From contig JAHBVO010000002.1 of assembly GCA_019637435.1 (NCBI GenBank), positions 1,341,519 through 1,405,518 of the forward strand: a stretch of DNA of 64,000 nt. Direction: 5' to 3'. This stretch comes from Candidatus Obscuribacterales bacterium (GTDB taxonomy: Bacteria; Cyanobacteriota; Vampirovibrionia; Obscuribacterales; Obscuribacteraceae). Positions 50,517-58,833 of the stretch are shown here, piece after piece. The position numbers and the translations under genes are program-made. How positions within the stretch are numbered: position 1 is the first letter of the stretch; each line of letters begins with the position of its first letter. The notes below the pieces were generated by a model. The model was not told the origin of the DNA. It ran no database searches and was given only the letters and a program-made list of their open reading frames with translations.

Positions 50517-52214
50517 TTACTTGCCTTTTTTGCGACCACGCTTGTTTGTTTTTCCCTTACTGGTTTTGTTTGTTGTTCTAGCTCCTGCATCCAGGCTGGA
50601 AGACTTTTTACTACCGCCGCTCCGCTTCTGAATTCTTGCCTTACCGCTTCCTGTTTTTTCATGATCTGACGTTCCTCCCTCTGTTTTTCGCTCCTTGGTT
50701 TCAAAGAAATCATTCATGGTGTTATGTAAGAATGACTCTCTCGTGACATAAGACTTTGGATCCTCTGACAGTCTTGGCAGACTATCCGCAATTTGCCATT
50801 TGACTACAGCACCACTCTCTTCCTTCCGGTCGATTTTTGAAGCATCGAACAGCGATAAATACAGTCTCGGTGCAATACCTACAAATGATTCGAACGACAC
50901 GTGTGTTTTTGATTTCGCTAGAGGATCCACAGCAATAGAATCCGGATATAAATCCGGAGTTAGGCTCTTTGGATAAGGGTCAATATAAACTACCCGTGAC
51001 ACACCAGCAGCGACAATATGCCGAGCACATTCATGACATGGAAATGTTGTACAAATCAATGTATTACCTTCCGTCTTAACGCCTCTGCGAGCAGCATCCA
51101 TAAGGCAGGACATTTCGGCATGCACCGCTCGAAAGTAAGCGATAAGCGACATAAGTTGAGCAGCACTCAAAAATGACTTCTTCTTGGAAAATGTATCGTC
51201 GACAAGTTGATCAATGTCCTTTGAAGTCTTCTCGGGATTCAGCCAGTTTTCATTACTACTTAGGCGCTGCAGCAAATCACGCAGAAAGTTTTTCTTCACT
51301 TCCGCATTAGAGTCTTGCCCGCGTTTGAAATCCCTTAGGTCTGGGTCATCTCCATCCCAGTACTGACCGCCGCCTGCCTTCGGTACTTCATTTGTCCCAA
51401 CCGAAACAATTTCACCGGCGGGAGTTGAAATAACGGCACCAACTTGTCGTCCCAAGTCGCTTGACCTAAGAGCTGCTGCGCGAGCTTGAAACATCGAGAA
51501 TTCATCACGTGTAGGAGTGTGGAAAGGATAGCCGAATAACGATTCTATAAATCTAGTGACAGAAGATTTTACAGACTCGCGTGAATCAACATTGATGAAT
51601 ACATCAGCTTCAGGGAATGTATCCTGGACTCGCTGACCTAATTTTTCGCCTTCTTCATTTTTATCCTTTTCAATTAATTCCTCTGCAAGTGATCTGTAGC
51701 TATCCGACTTCATCTGGCTTTTCGATTTTGCAATCAGATCTGATAAATGCTTGACTCTGCGTTCTCTTGGCGAGTATCCAGAAATCAAAAAAAATGAATT
51801 TCCATAAGTACGTCGTAAGGTTGCAACTTCATCAGGATGTTTGAGTTGATTGAATATGTAGGCGGTTCCGGGGACTACTGCAGGTGCTTCATTGGAATTT
51901 GAGCGGGGTGGATTTAGTTTGCGACGTCTAGTCCAGACATCACCTACTCCCATGAGCACGACGGCGTCACCACGATTTAGCTCTTTACGCAAGTTCGTAC
52001 CAGCAGCCATTCGAGCTAAGTAACGAAGGTGAGCATCCTTTGGATTTTCAGCGTCTAGAAGTTCGCTGAGCTTTATATGCTCGCAGCGATATTTTGCATC
52101 AGTCAAAGCTTCCTCAAGCATTTCAGCCACCAGTTTTAAGTCAGTTCCAATTGCTGCAACCAAGCCAAAGAAAAGCTCAGGCTTCGGTTCAGTTGAATTT
52201 ACTGCGGCGCTCAA
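50517..52214 (-). CDS. Anti-phage nucleotide deaminase (AvcD-like: P-loop domain plus dCMP/dCTP deaminase)
   Basis: 565 residues. The N-terminal third, FFGLVAAIGTDLKLVAEMLEEAL, resembles the degenerate nucleotide-kinase P-loop of AvcD. The C-terminal half is a zinc deaminase: HAEMSCLMDAARRG near 366 and TTFPCHECARHIVAAG near 394. DLGRQVGAVIST is the deaminase opening strand. AvcD enzymes deplete dCTP/dCMP when infected and are held off by an upstream antitoxin RNA. The last 60 residues are a lysine-rich tail, not usual for the family as I know it. Confidence 0.82.
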   Translation of the reverse strand: MSAAVNSTEPKPELFFGLVAAIGTDLKLVAEMLEEALTDAKYRCEHIKLSELLDAENPKDAHLRYLARMAAGTNLRKELNRGDAVVLMGVGDVWTRRRKLNPPRSNSNEAPAVVPGTAYIFNQLKHPDEVATLRRTYGNSFFLISGYSPRERRVKHLSDLIAKSKSQMKSDSYRSLAEELIEKDKNEEGEKLGQRVQDTFPEADVFINVDSRESVKSSVTRFIESLFGYPFHTPTRDEFSMFQARAAALRSSDLGRQVGAVISTPAGEIVSVGTNEVPKAGGGQYWDGDDPDLRDFKRGQDSNAEVKKNFLRDLLQRLSSNENWLNPEKTSKDIDQLVDDTFSKKKSFLSAAQLMSLIAYFRAVHAEMSCLMDAARRGVKTEGNTLICTTFPCHECARHIVAAGVSRVVYIDPYPKSLTPDLYPDSIAVDPLAKSKTHVSFESFVGIAPRLYLSLFDASKIDRKEESGAVVKWQIADSLPRLSEDPKSYVTRESFLHNTMNDFFETKERKTEGGTSDHEKTGSGKARIQKRSGGSKKSSSLDAGARTTNKTSKGKTNKRGRKKGK

Positions 52215-52554
52215 TGCTGAATACTTCTAGATGCGTAATTACTTTATGCAATTATACGATTTAAATTGAATCTCCAAAAGAGTCACAGGGTGCGGTGATT
52301 GGCGCCATGCATATCCAAGGAAGTTGCGCAAAATATGCAATCAATATATTTCGAGTAAACCCTGAAAACATCATAATACATACATTTGTATGGTTTGTCA
52401 ATAAGGCTGACACCGACGTCAGTAAGGCTGACATAAACAGTGAATCGCAAAATAGATGGACAATGGAACGACGGCCCATGGGTCCAATCGGAATCCCACA
52501 TAGCCTACGCGACTTCGTGTCACGGAGCACCGCATTTAGTGCGCACTGCTTGCG
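52215..52554 (-). ncRNA. Candidate antitoxin RNA region (AvcI-like) upstream of the deaminase
   Basis: 340 bp without a supported gene, just upstream of the deaminase, where AvcI RNAs lie in known AvcID systems. On the minus strand two copies of GTCAGCCTTAyTGAC (52397-52412, 52418-52433, 21-bp period) each can form a small GTCAG/CTGAC hairpin. Other short inverted arms occur. Homology to AvcI could not be tested. Confidence 0.35.
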
Positions 52555-53706
52555 TTACCGCTCCCGTTCAAATTTCCGCCGGACCTTGTCGTAGTTAGCC
52601 AAAATTCGATCTACCGTAGCGCGTGTCTCTTCTTCCGTTCTTTCAATCGGTCTTAGCTTTTGCTCGCGTGTTCCGACTACACTGCTCATTTTTTCGTATG
52701 CTTCAAATGTAAAAGACGGAGAAATAACTGGCGGATGGGGTTTGACTTTTCGCAGTTCAGAACGCTCCGCTTCGGAGATATTCTGCCAATGTGCTGAAAT
52801 CTTCCGCACGTCATCTTTGAGTTCAGAGCCTACAACAAAAAGCTGTTGATCGTGATTAGCAAATGCTTGCCACAGTTGTTTATGCAGTTTATCGTTTGAC
52901 GAGAAAACTCGGGAATAAGGAAAGTAGTATGCGTACTGAAGATCTACGTATGACTTCGCATTCACTGAAGTGGGAATCAACCCGCTTGCAAGCCCTTGGT
53001 AAAAGACCTGCTCGATCAAATAGCAGTAATATGCATAAGGAGCAAATTCGCAAAACAACGGTTTACTGTCTTTCCAGCGATTTTCAATTTTTTTGTTCAT
53101 TTCGATAGGCAGCTTAATTCTTTTGCAAAAGCTTTCAATAAGAAGCCACTGATCCATGATTTGCGATATCGCATCCATTTTTTGATAAATCTCACGGAGA
53201 GAAGTCAGCCCTGCTAGCGCGGGAATTGGCAGTAACTGGGATTTGTAACTAGTGAGATCAACTCTCGATGTTTCTTTCCATTCCTTGGCATAATCGTGAT
53301 CTTCAGCATTGAAATGTCCACGTTGCCAGTCATGAATCATTTTCATTTCTACGGACTCGGAGATGTAAGCTATGCTCTGTCCATCCTCACCATCGAATAT
53401 TTCAGTGGACTGAATCGCAGGTCTGAAGCCCGTAAACATCTCATTTCCCAAAAGACTCTGATCTCGCAAATCTCTATAGTCAATCTGCTTGCAAGCTGAA
53501 AATGTCAGAATCTTATTCGCAATCAACTGAACCTTGCGATGGGTCTCTTCAATAGACTTGTCGTCCTGGCGGTAAAGGTCGCCAACTATTTCTGTGAGCA
53601 AAATCGGCGGTACGACCAGAAAGTAATGCCGACACAGGGCTTCGATTTCAGCTGCGCTTAGCATCTGTAGAGATGATTTATCGAGAATGATAGAAAGTCC
53701 GTCCAT
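52555..53706 (-). CDS. PIN-like nuclease candidate
   Basis: 383 residues. It opens with a PIN-type strand-loop (GLSIILDKSSLQ) and PPILLTEIVGDL (acidic residue). Near 275, VDLQYAYYFPYSRVFSSNDKLHKQL matches the last PIN strand, where a second acidic pair sits in a 'seen on, destroy' arrangement. The middle is a large insert. Such PIN-like proteins occur in defence islands. It is the last gene of the kinase operon, with 15 bp to the upstream gene. Confidence 0.5.
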   Translation of the reverse strand: MDGLSIILDKSSLQMLSAAEIEALCRHYFLVVPPILLTEIVGDLYRQDDKSIEETHRKVQLIANKILTFSACKQIDYRDLRDQSLLGNEMFTGFRPAIQSTEIFDGEDGQSIAYISESVEMKMIHDWQRGHFNAEDHDYAKEWKETSRVDLTSYKSQLLPIPALAGLTSLREIYQKMDAISQIMDQWLLIESFCKRIKLPIEMNKKIENRWKDSKPLFCEFAPYAYYCYLIEQVFYQGLASGLIPTSVNAKSYVDLQYAYYFPYSRVFSSNDKLHKQLWQAFANHDQQLFVVGSELKDDVRKISAHWQNISEAERSELRKVKPHPPVISPSFTFEAYEKMSSVVGTREQKLRPIERTEEETRATVDRILANYDKVRRKFERER

Positions 53707-53721
53707 AAAAGGTCCGCCTTA

Positions 53722-54627
53722 TTACAGATCGTCGAATACTGTTTCCATATTGATGCAAGGGCTGCACGCTTCCAAAGCCTGATCTAGCCTCCTGACGCGA
53801 GAGCTATCATCCACATAAAACAGTTCATCTTGCGTAGCAAGATGCAAAATATGAGTCACCGTGCTTTCCATCTTGTGATCCTGATACGGTATTTTTGACT
53901 GATACCACACCTGGATGCTCTCGATGCGTCCATTGGTATCACCAACGGTGACATTGATGCGTTTGTCAGATAAGTCAGCTATTCGCCATTCGTCCCGCGC
54001 TCTGAGCGTTCCATCATTCCGCACTGAATTTTGAACACCAGTTAGCAATTCAGCAACCGTTCCTACGGAATTTCCTTCATCATCAAGGAGACTTAATGCC
54101 GTGAAGGCGTCCTCTGTTATGCCGCTTAAATCGATTGGTGGGTCTGTTATTAGTTTGACCTGCTTAATCCTATCGACATAGGCAGTAACCATCGCCGATA
54201 TCGACGGAACGATTTGGGACCCGAAATCATCTGGTTTGATTTCGCGTAGATGAAAAATCTCAATTCCGTGTTGCCGAGCATATTCCAATGCGCCGCTTTG
54301 GCATCCTGTTGGTGTAACAATTATTCCTCTCGGCTGACCAGGCAAATCCAAAAGCACGTTTTTGAAGGTATCGATTGTTCCTAGACCAACTCGGCGCTTC
54401 CAATTCTTAGCTTGAATAACGGTTCTATACAATATACCGGCAAGCATAAATTCCCAATAGACATCGACCTGTCGAAGAATCGGCGTTCCGTCCGCTTTCT
54501 TTGTAATGGCGGGCAACTTGACGTTCTGCTCGATTCGAATACTGCGGAACTCATCACCGTACAGGCGCAACAAGGAAGCAGCAACTCGCTGCACAAGACG
54601 TTCATACTCGCTTCCCTTATTTGCCAT
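53722..54627 (-). CDS. Mrr-like PD-(D/E)XK restriction endonuclease
   Basis: 301 residues from ATG 54627; GTG 54636 gives three more. Mrr_cat core: GSEYERLVQRVAASL, RQVDVYWEF (D55), then TVIQAKNWKR (Q72-x-K74, the Mrr-type QxK) and RGIIVTPTGCQSGALEYARQHGIEI. The C-terminal 160 residues are an unknown domain that probably binds partner or DNA. Expected to cut modified or foreign DNA. Located between the DUF4145 and PIN-like genes. Confidence 0.82.
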   Translation of the reverse strand: MANKGSEYERLVQRVAASLLRLYGDEFRSIRIEQNVKLPAITKKADGTPILRQVDVYWEFMLAGILYRTVIQAKNWKRRVGLGTIDTFKNVLLDLPGQPRGIIVTPTGCQSGALEYARQHGIEIFHLREIKPDDFGSQIVPSISAMVTAYVDRIKQVKLITDPPIDLSGITEDAFTALSLLDDEGNSVGTVAELLTGVQNSVRNDGTLRARDEWRIADLSDKRINVTVGDTNGRIESIQVWYQSKIPYQDHKMESTVTHILHLATQDELFYVDDSSRVRRLDQALEACSPCINMETVFDDL

Positions 54628-54670
54628 AAAAATCACATTATATTGCTTGCAAGCCAGACAGGATCATGAG

Positions 54671-55405
54671 CTACGGTTTTTTCTTCAGCTTAGTCAAGCT
54701 CTGAAGACGCTGTTTGCGCTCAGCGGGCGTGATGTATATTTCCCGAATCATCTCCTTTAGTAGGAAAAGTGCATTGCGTGCTTGATCCATCGTTAGTTCC
54801 TGCCACTCAGCATGCGCGCCATTTCGCCCAGCGCTTCTAATCTGATGCGCGATGTCAATCAACTCCTTCGATACGAGCCCTACCGAACGCAAGTTTTCTA
54901 ATCGATTGTAGAGATCCTTTCCCGTTGCTTTGTGCAGGCGCGCGATCTCGTCAACAGCCCTTCTTGCCATTGTTCCGGCCGCATTAGGCGCACCTGCTGC
55001 TAAACATGTTTCTGCCTCAAGCAGATTCTGCTTGATCCCTTTCGGCAGCACATCATGCGCCTCGGGAATAGCTCTCGGATATCGATGCAAAACCATAGTC
55101 GGCCAAGTTGCATTCTGACTGATTCCTGGACTACTGACTCGGAAGGTGTGTTGCTGCTGAATCAGAAAATATGTATCGGTCTGGCACCCACAACATCGGT
55201 AAATGTAGTGCACGCGTGGAAACTCAACATCGACCGGCTTCTTATCTGTGCCGGTGTTCACCTTAGCTTTGAACGTCGGTCCATTTTGAACCAGTCCGTG
55301 CTGCGTTCGGACCTTGCAAACAGAGCATTCAAAAACTTCTTGCTGCTTGCCCGATACTTCGCCGAACACTATTGGCTTGCCATTTGAGTCTACAATTTGC
55401 CCCAA
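54671..55405 (-). CDS. DUF4145 (HEPN-like) protein
   Basis: 244 residues from TTG 55405, chosen because AAGGAG lies 6 bases upstream; a GTG at 55441 would put that site inside the gene. An N-terminal cysteine pair region (CSVCKVRT, YRCCGCQ) forms a zinc-ribbon. The C-terminus has the DUF4145 box RSAGRNGAHAEW, with an R..N.xH HEPN-type motif. HEPN proteins are often RNases in defence systems. It sits in the kinase operon. Confidence 0.75.
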   Translation of the reverse strand: MGQIVDSNGKPIVFGEVSGKQQEVFECSVCKVRTQHGLVQNGPTFKAKVNTGTDKKPVDVEFPRVHYIYRCCGCQTDTYFLIQQQHTFRVSSPGISQNATWPTMVLHRYPRAIPEAHDVLPKGIKQNLLEAETCLAAGAPNAAGTMARRAVDEIARLHKATGKDLYNRLENLRSVGLVSKELIDIAHQIRSAGRNGAHAEWQELTMDQARNALFLLKEMIREIYITPAERKQRLQSLTKLKKKP

Positions 55406-55573
55406 GAGATTCTCCTTTTGATAATAACTACAAAATACCACTCCGCCTACTTCGGTAGAAAGACTACGGGAGCAGTGATTGACATGATTTCTGACTGGCC
55501 ATTCAACAGACGCACTCTAATATTTTCCGAGTACGGCGTGGATTGCCCAATCGGCAATCCATACCACGACCGC

Positions 55574-55855
55574 TCAACCTCCATAATCCTCCTGGTCCTC
55601 AGGAATATCAACAGCAATGTCGTACTCGAAATGCTTTTGCAATGTCAAAAGGTCTAGTTCGCACCGAATGCGGTGGAAGATACGTGATGAGTTCACTCTT
55701 TCCTCTGGCCTTTCCACGTCGAAAACCACAGCGAAATTGACAAGCGAATAATGATAAGGCTCGCCCGCCACGCCCGCTAGCGCTCTTTGAGCAACAACCG
55801 CCGGAACGTCAGAACCGATGTTCTTTAACCGCAAATTACGAACGACAAAATCCAT
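55574..55855 (-). CDS. Small partner protein of the kinase
   Basis: 93 residues. ATG 55855 overlaps the kinase stop by one base (TAATG), so translation is coupled. Beta-rich, ending in an acidic PEDQEDYGG. No family recognised. A regulator or substrate of the kinase is the natural guess from coupling. Confidence 0.6.
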   Translation of the reverse strand: MDFVVRNLRLKNIGSDVPAVVAQRALAGVAGEPYHYSLVNFAVVFDVERPEERVNSSRIFHRIRCELDLLTLQKHFEYDIAVDIPEDQEDYGG

Positions 55856-57414
55856 TAATATTGCCCATCCTTCCAGTAGTGCCGCCTGAGAGGCATGGTA
55901 TTTGGTCGACGGAGACTGCCGTCGACCGCTTTGGCAAACATCGTCAGCCAGCGCTCGCGAAACTCGGCGGCGTCCTCGTCATCGATTGGATTGGGTCCCC
56001 AGCAGACATCGTATATGTGCATAACCATGCTTGCGGCAACATCCGCATCTCTTATGTTGTCAGTCAACTCGTATGGCGAAAAACGATCATTGCGAAAGGC
56101 GCCCCAATAGTTGACTTCGTACCACCTGTATTGGTCAGTGTCAGGCAGTTTGCAATACCAGAGGGACGAACTAATTTGGTAACCCTCATCTCGTCCGTGA
56201 TTTTGCTGGGGCTTGCGCGCAAGTGCAATTACTTGCCCAAGTACCACATCCCAACCGCTCTGAGGAAAAAGTCCTGGTGCTAAGACCTTATGAGGATTGC
56301 CTGGCAACCGAAGTACACCGCTGCCCAAACTTATTTCCTGACCTTTCGAAAAATTCGCATTAGGAGCTGCTCTTTGGATTTCAGTCTTGAGGTCCGTCAC
56401 CAGCGAATCAAGGATAAGTCTGCCAGTCTGAGCAAGACGCTCTCGTTCTTTTTGTTTGACCGACTCCGCCGAAGCTTGCCGGTCGTTCGCAGCATTGAGT
56501 CCTTCAATTTTCGCGGCTACCTGAGCGAGGGCGTTGGAGCCAAGCCCTGCCTGTTCTTTGCTGTCAAGAATCTGCTCCAGCACTTCGCGCACCTTCTGTG
56601 CTGTCGGCCGAGATGCAGGTGCCTTACGCATCATGCTGAGAAGTAAAGTCCGCAGCTGCGGCGTCACAGAATCCGGAAGTGCTGCAACGTCGGAATTCAG
56701 GTGCTGTTCGCGTAAATCATCATGCGACACACCTTTAAATGGAGGTTGCCCTGTCAGCAGGGCAAAACCAATGCAGCCGAGTGCATAAACATCCGTGGCA
56801 CCATTCGCTCGCTCGTGAAGCCACTGTTCGGGTGCCGCATAATATGCACTTAGGCAATACTTTAAGGTATCAGTCGCAGTGGCATCGGCGACGAAACGAG
56901 CAATTCCAAAGTCGGCGATCTTCCAGGCACTACCGTGTGAAAGAACGTTGGCCGGTTTTAGGTCGCGATGAACGATATGCTTCACCTCCAATAGCCCTTT
57001 GACGATTTCAAGCATGACGCTAGCAGCTTGCCGACTATCGAATTGATGGTCTCTATCGAGCAAATCCTGCAAGCTCTCATCGGCTTTATCCATAACAATG
57101 TAGTAACCGCCCGACGAAACATCACAACCAGCGTCGAGAACTGGCATGACATGATCAAATTCGCCGACAACCAGATCTTCAGCAATTCGAAGTTCGCGAT
57201 GAGCAGCGCTTTCTGCCGATGCGTGAAGCCGCTTAACGGCCACTTCCACATCATCAGCCGACCAACCCCAAAAAACTTGCCCGAAGCCGCCACGCGGTCC
57301 GAGCGGTCTATTCTCATCGTAGAACCATGAGCCGACAGTCAGCGCAACGCTCTTGCGTGATGATTTTTTGTCGTTCGGCGCCATCTGTTTGGCTGTTGCC
57401 GATTGCTCATTCAT
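55855..57414 (-). CDS. Serine/threonine protein kinase with unknown C-terminal domain
   Basis: 519 residues from ATG 57414, with GGAGGATCCTT upstream. The kinase domain (33-285) is complete: G-loop GPRGGFGQVF, K61, HRDLKPAN (149-156), DFG (168-170), APEQW and TDVYALG. Residues 290-345 are a coiled linker. The last 170 residues are an unrecognised sensor-like domain (W/Y rich: WYCKLPDTDQYRWYEVNYWG). No transmembrane helix, unlike PASTA kinases. Cytosolic kinases of this type occur in phage defence. Confidence 0.85.
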   Translation of the reverse strand: MNEQSATAKQMAPNDKKSSRKSVALTVGSWFYDENRPLGPRGGFGQVFWGWSADDVEVAVKRLHASAESAAHRELRIAEDLVVGEFDHVMPVLDAGCDVSSGGYYIVMDKADESLQDLLDRDHQFDSRQAASVMLEIVKGLLEVKHIVHRDLKPANVLSHGSAWKIADFGIARFVADATATDTLKYCLSAYYAAPEQWLHERANGATDVYALGCIGFALLTGQPPFKGVSHDDLREQHLNSDVAALPDSVTPQLRTLLLSMMRKAPASRPTAQKVREVLEQILDSKEQAGLGSNALAQVAAKIEGLNAANDRQASAESVKQKERERLAQTGRLILDSLVTDLKTEIQRAAPNANFSKGQEISLGSGVLRLPGNPHKVLAPGLFPQSGWDVVLGQVIALARKPQQNHGRDEGYQISSSLWYCKLPDTDQYRWYEVNYWGAFRNDRFSPYELTDNIRDADVAASMVMHIYDVCWGPNPIDDEDAAEFRERWLTMFAKAVDGSLRRPNTMPLRRHYWKDGQY

Positions 57415-57445
57415 AAGGATCCTCCATATATACTGGTTAGGAATG

Positions 57446-57472
57446 AAGGGCAGTCAACTTGTGACTGCCCTT
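57446..57472 (-). terminator. Terminator between the small gene and the kinase
   Basis: AAGGGCAGTCA / TGACTGCCCTT, 11-bp stem with a 5-base loop, located between the 45-residue gene and the kinase start (57414). Partial read-through would set the ratio of the two. Confidence 0.65.
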
Positions 57473-57477
57473 GTTGA

Positions 57478-57615
57478 TTACTTGGATTTGCCCACAGTTT
57501 TAGTAACTGTTTGCTTGTAAGTTTCCTTTGGCTTGGCTTCAACTTGCTTATTCGAGACGAATTTGCCAGTTACAGCACTCTTGTTCACAGACGTCGTTAT
57601 TTTCTTTGCGCCCAT
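57478..57615 (-). CDS. 45-residue basic small protein
   Basis: ATG 57615 with AGGTGAAATACT upstream; stop 57478. The product is lysine/threonine-rich with KSAVTGKFVSNKQV, a motif shared by many tiny proteins near toxin or defence genes; database names for these are unreliable. No cysteines and no membrane segment. First gene of the minus-strand defence operon, just before a terminator. Confidence 0.6.
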   Translation of the reverse strand: MGAKKITTSVNKSAVTGKFVSNKQVEAKPKETYKQTVTKTVGKSK

Positions 57616-57683
57616 AGTATTTCACCTGTATATAGGGTTTGAATTGCTCCGAGAAGCATAACCACAAGGTAAGCGATCCCACC

Positions 57684-57782
57684 CTGGGCTGTCAACCCAG
57701 ATCTTGCAGATCGGAAAAATGTCAGCGTTATTGATCATTGACAACGTGGCGCCAAAAATGTCAGTATTGTTGACATGGCGCT
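57684..57782 (+). promoter_or_regulatory. TGTCA/TGACA operator boxes upstream of the XRE gene
   Basis: CTGGGCTGTCAACCCAG (57684-57700), then a long box ATGTCAGCG...ATTGACAACGTGGCGC and a shorter ATGTCAGTATTGTTGACATGGCGC (57758-57782). Each carries TGTCA-Nx-TGACA. They fit a repressor controlling the divergent XRE and defence promoters. Confidence 0.55.
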
Positions 57783-57805
57783 TCAGACCAACGATAATCC
57801 GTCGT

Positions 57806-58237
57806 ATGTTGATCGATCAAATTTCGCTGTACAAATTCATAGGTAAGCGTCTGCAAAAAAAACGCGCAAGCCTTGGAATGACACAATCGGAATTAGCAGT
57901 GAAAGTCGATCTTAGCCGCACGTCCATTGCGAATATAGAGGCAGGCAATCAGAATGCCCCTCTCCATGTAATCTACGAAATTGGCTTGACGCTTGGACTC
58001 AAGCCTTCTGAACTTTTTCCTAGCTTCGAAGAAATTACATCACCACTCGAAGTTGGCGACGCAATTGCGCAGAAGATGGCTGGCGCAGGAAGCGACAAAG
58101 CCGCAAATGTGGTCAGAAGTTTGGTGCGTAGTACAAGGGAGGAATTCGCAAGTGGCATCATCACCGATGTACAAAAGCAGGGCGGAAAGAGAAGCGGCAA
58201 CAGTATGGGAAAACGCAGGAAAACCAATTCCGGTTGA
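57806..58237 (+). CDS. XRE-family repressor
   Basis: 143 residues from ATG 57806 (MLIDQISLYKF); a longer in-frame start overlaps the operator boxes. HTH: IGKRLQKKRASLGMTQSELA, VDLSRTSIANIEAG. The C-terminal helical tail overlaps the ImmA gene by 71 bp. An XRE with an ImmA/IrrE neighbour forms the ImmR/ImmA-type switch, in which the protease cleaves the repressor on stress. Divergent from the defence operon. Confidence 0.82.
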   Translation: MLIDQISLYKFIGKRLQKKRASLGMTQSELAVKVDLSRTSIANIEAGNQNAPLHVIYEIGLTLGLKPSELFPSFEEITSPLEVGDAIAQKMAGAGSDKAANVVRSLVRSTREEFASGIITDVQKQGGKRSGNSMGKRRKTNSG

Positions 58238-58703
58238 TCCTAGCAAAATAGCTAAATTGCATGATATCGAAATTCGAAAGGAAGACCTCGAAGAAGATGT
58301 GTCTGGAATGATGGTTACCCGAGAAGATTCTTCTGTTGTAATCGTCGTAAACAGCTCCCATCACAAGAACCGCCATAGATTTTCAGTGGCACATGAGTTA
58401 GGACATTACTTTTTGCATCGGGCAGTCAGCCCAATATTCGTTGATAGCAAGCAAGTATTTTACAGAGACGCGACTGCCTCAGAAGGCACTAAGCGCCAAG
58501 AAATAGAAGCCAATGCTTTTGCAGCTGAGTTATTGATGCCTGAAAGCGAGGTTCGAAGTCGGTTTCCACACAAACTTTCTTTGATGGAGATGGATGCTGA
58601 AGAAGTAGAGAAAGCTGCTAAGTTTTTTGGTGTCAGTACTACTGCTCTATCTTTTCGCTTGATACGCTTAGGATTATTAGAATCCGATTCCAGCTCTTTA
58701 TAG
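58167..58703 (+). CDS. ImmA/IrrE-family metallopeptidase
   Basis: 178 residues from ATG 58167. Zinc motif VAHELGHYFLH, followed by EIEANAFAAELLMP with the third-ligand Glu, as in IrrE/ImmA. Expected substrate is the adjacent XRE repressor. Cleavage would free the operators at 57684-57782 and induce the element or its defence genes. Confidence 0.88.
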   Translation: MYKSRAEREAATVWENAGKPIPVDPSKIAKLHDIEIRKEDLEEDVSGMMVTREDSSVVIVVNSSHHKNRHRFSVAHELGHYFLHRAVSPIFVDSKQVFYRDATASEGTKRQEIEANAFAAELLMPESEVRSRFPHKLSLMEMDAEEVEKAAKFFGVSTTALSFRLIRLGLLESDSSSL

Positions 58704-58833
58704 TTACTATTTCACCTCTGTTTCTGGTCAGGATCCATGAAGCAAACAGTGATACCATCGATGATATCTGGTGGTCCATATTTATGGATGCAGAAACCTT
58801 CGCAGCCGCGGTTGCGTTCGACATTGGACGCCT

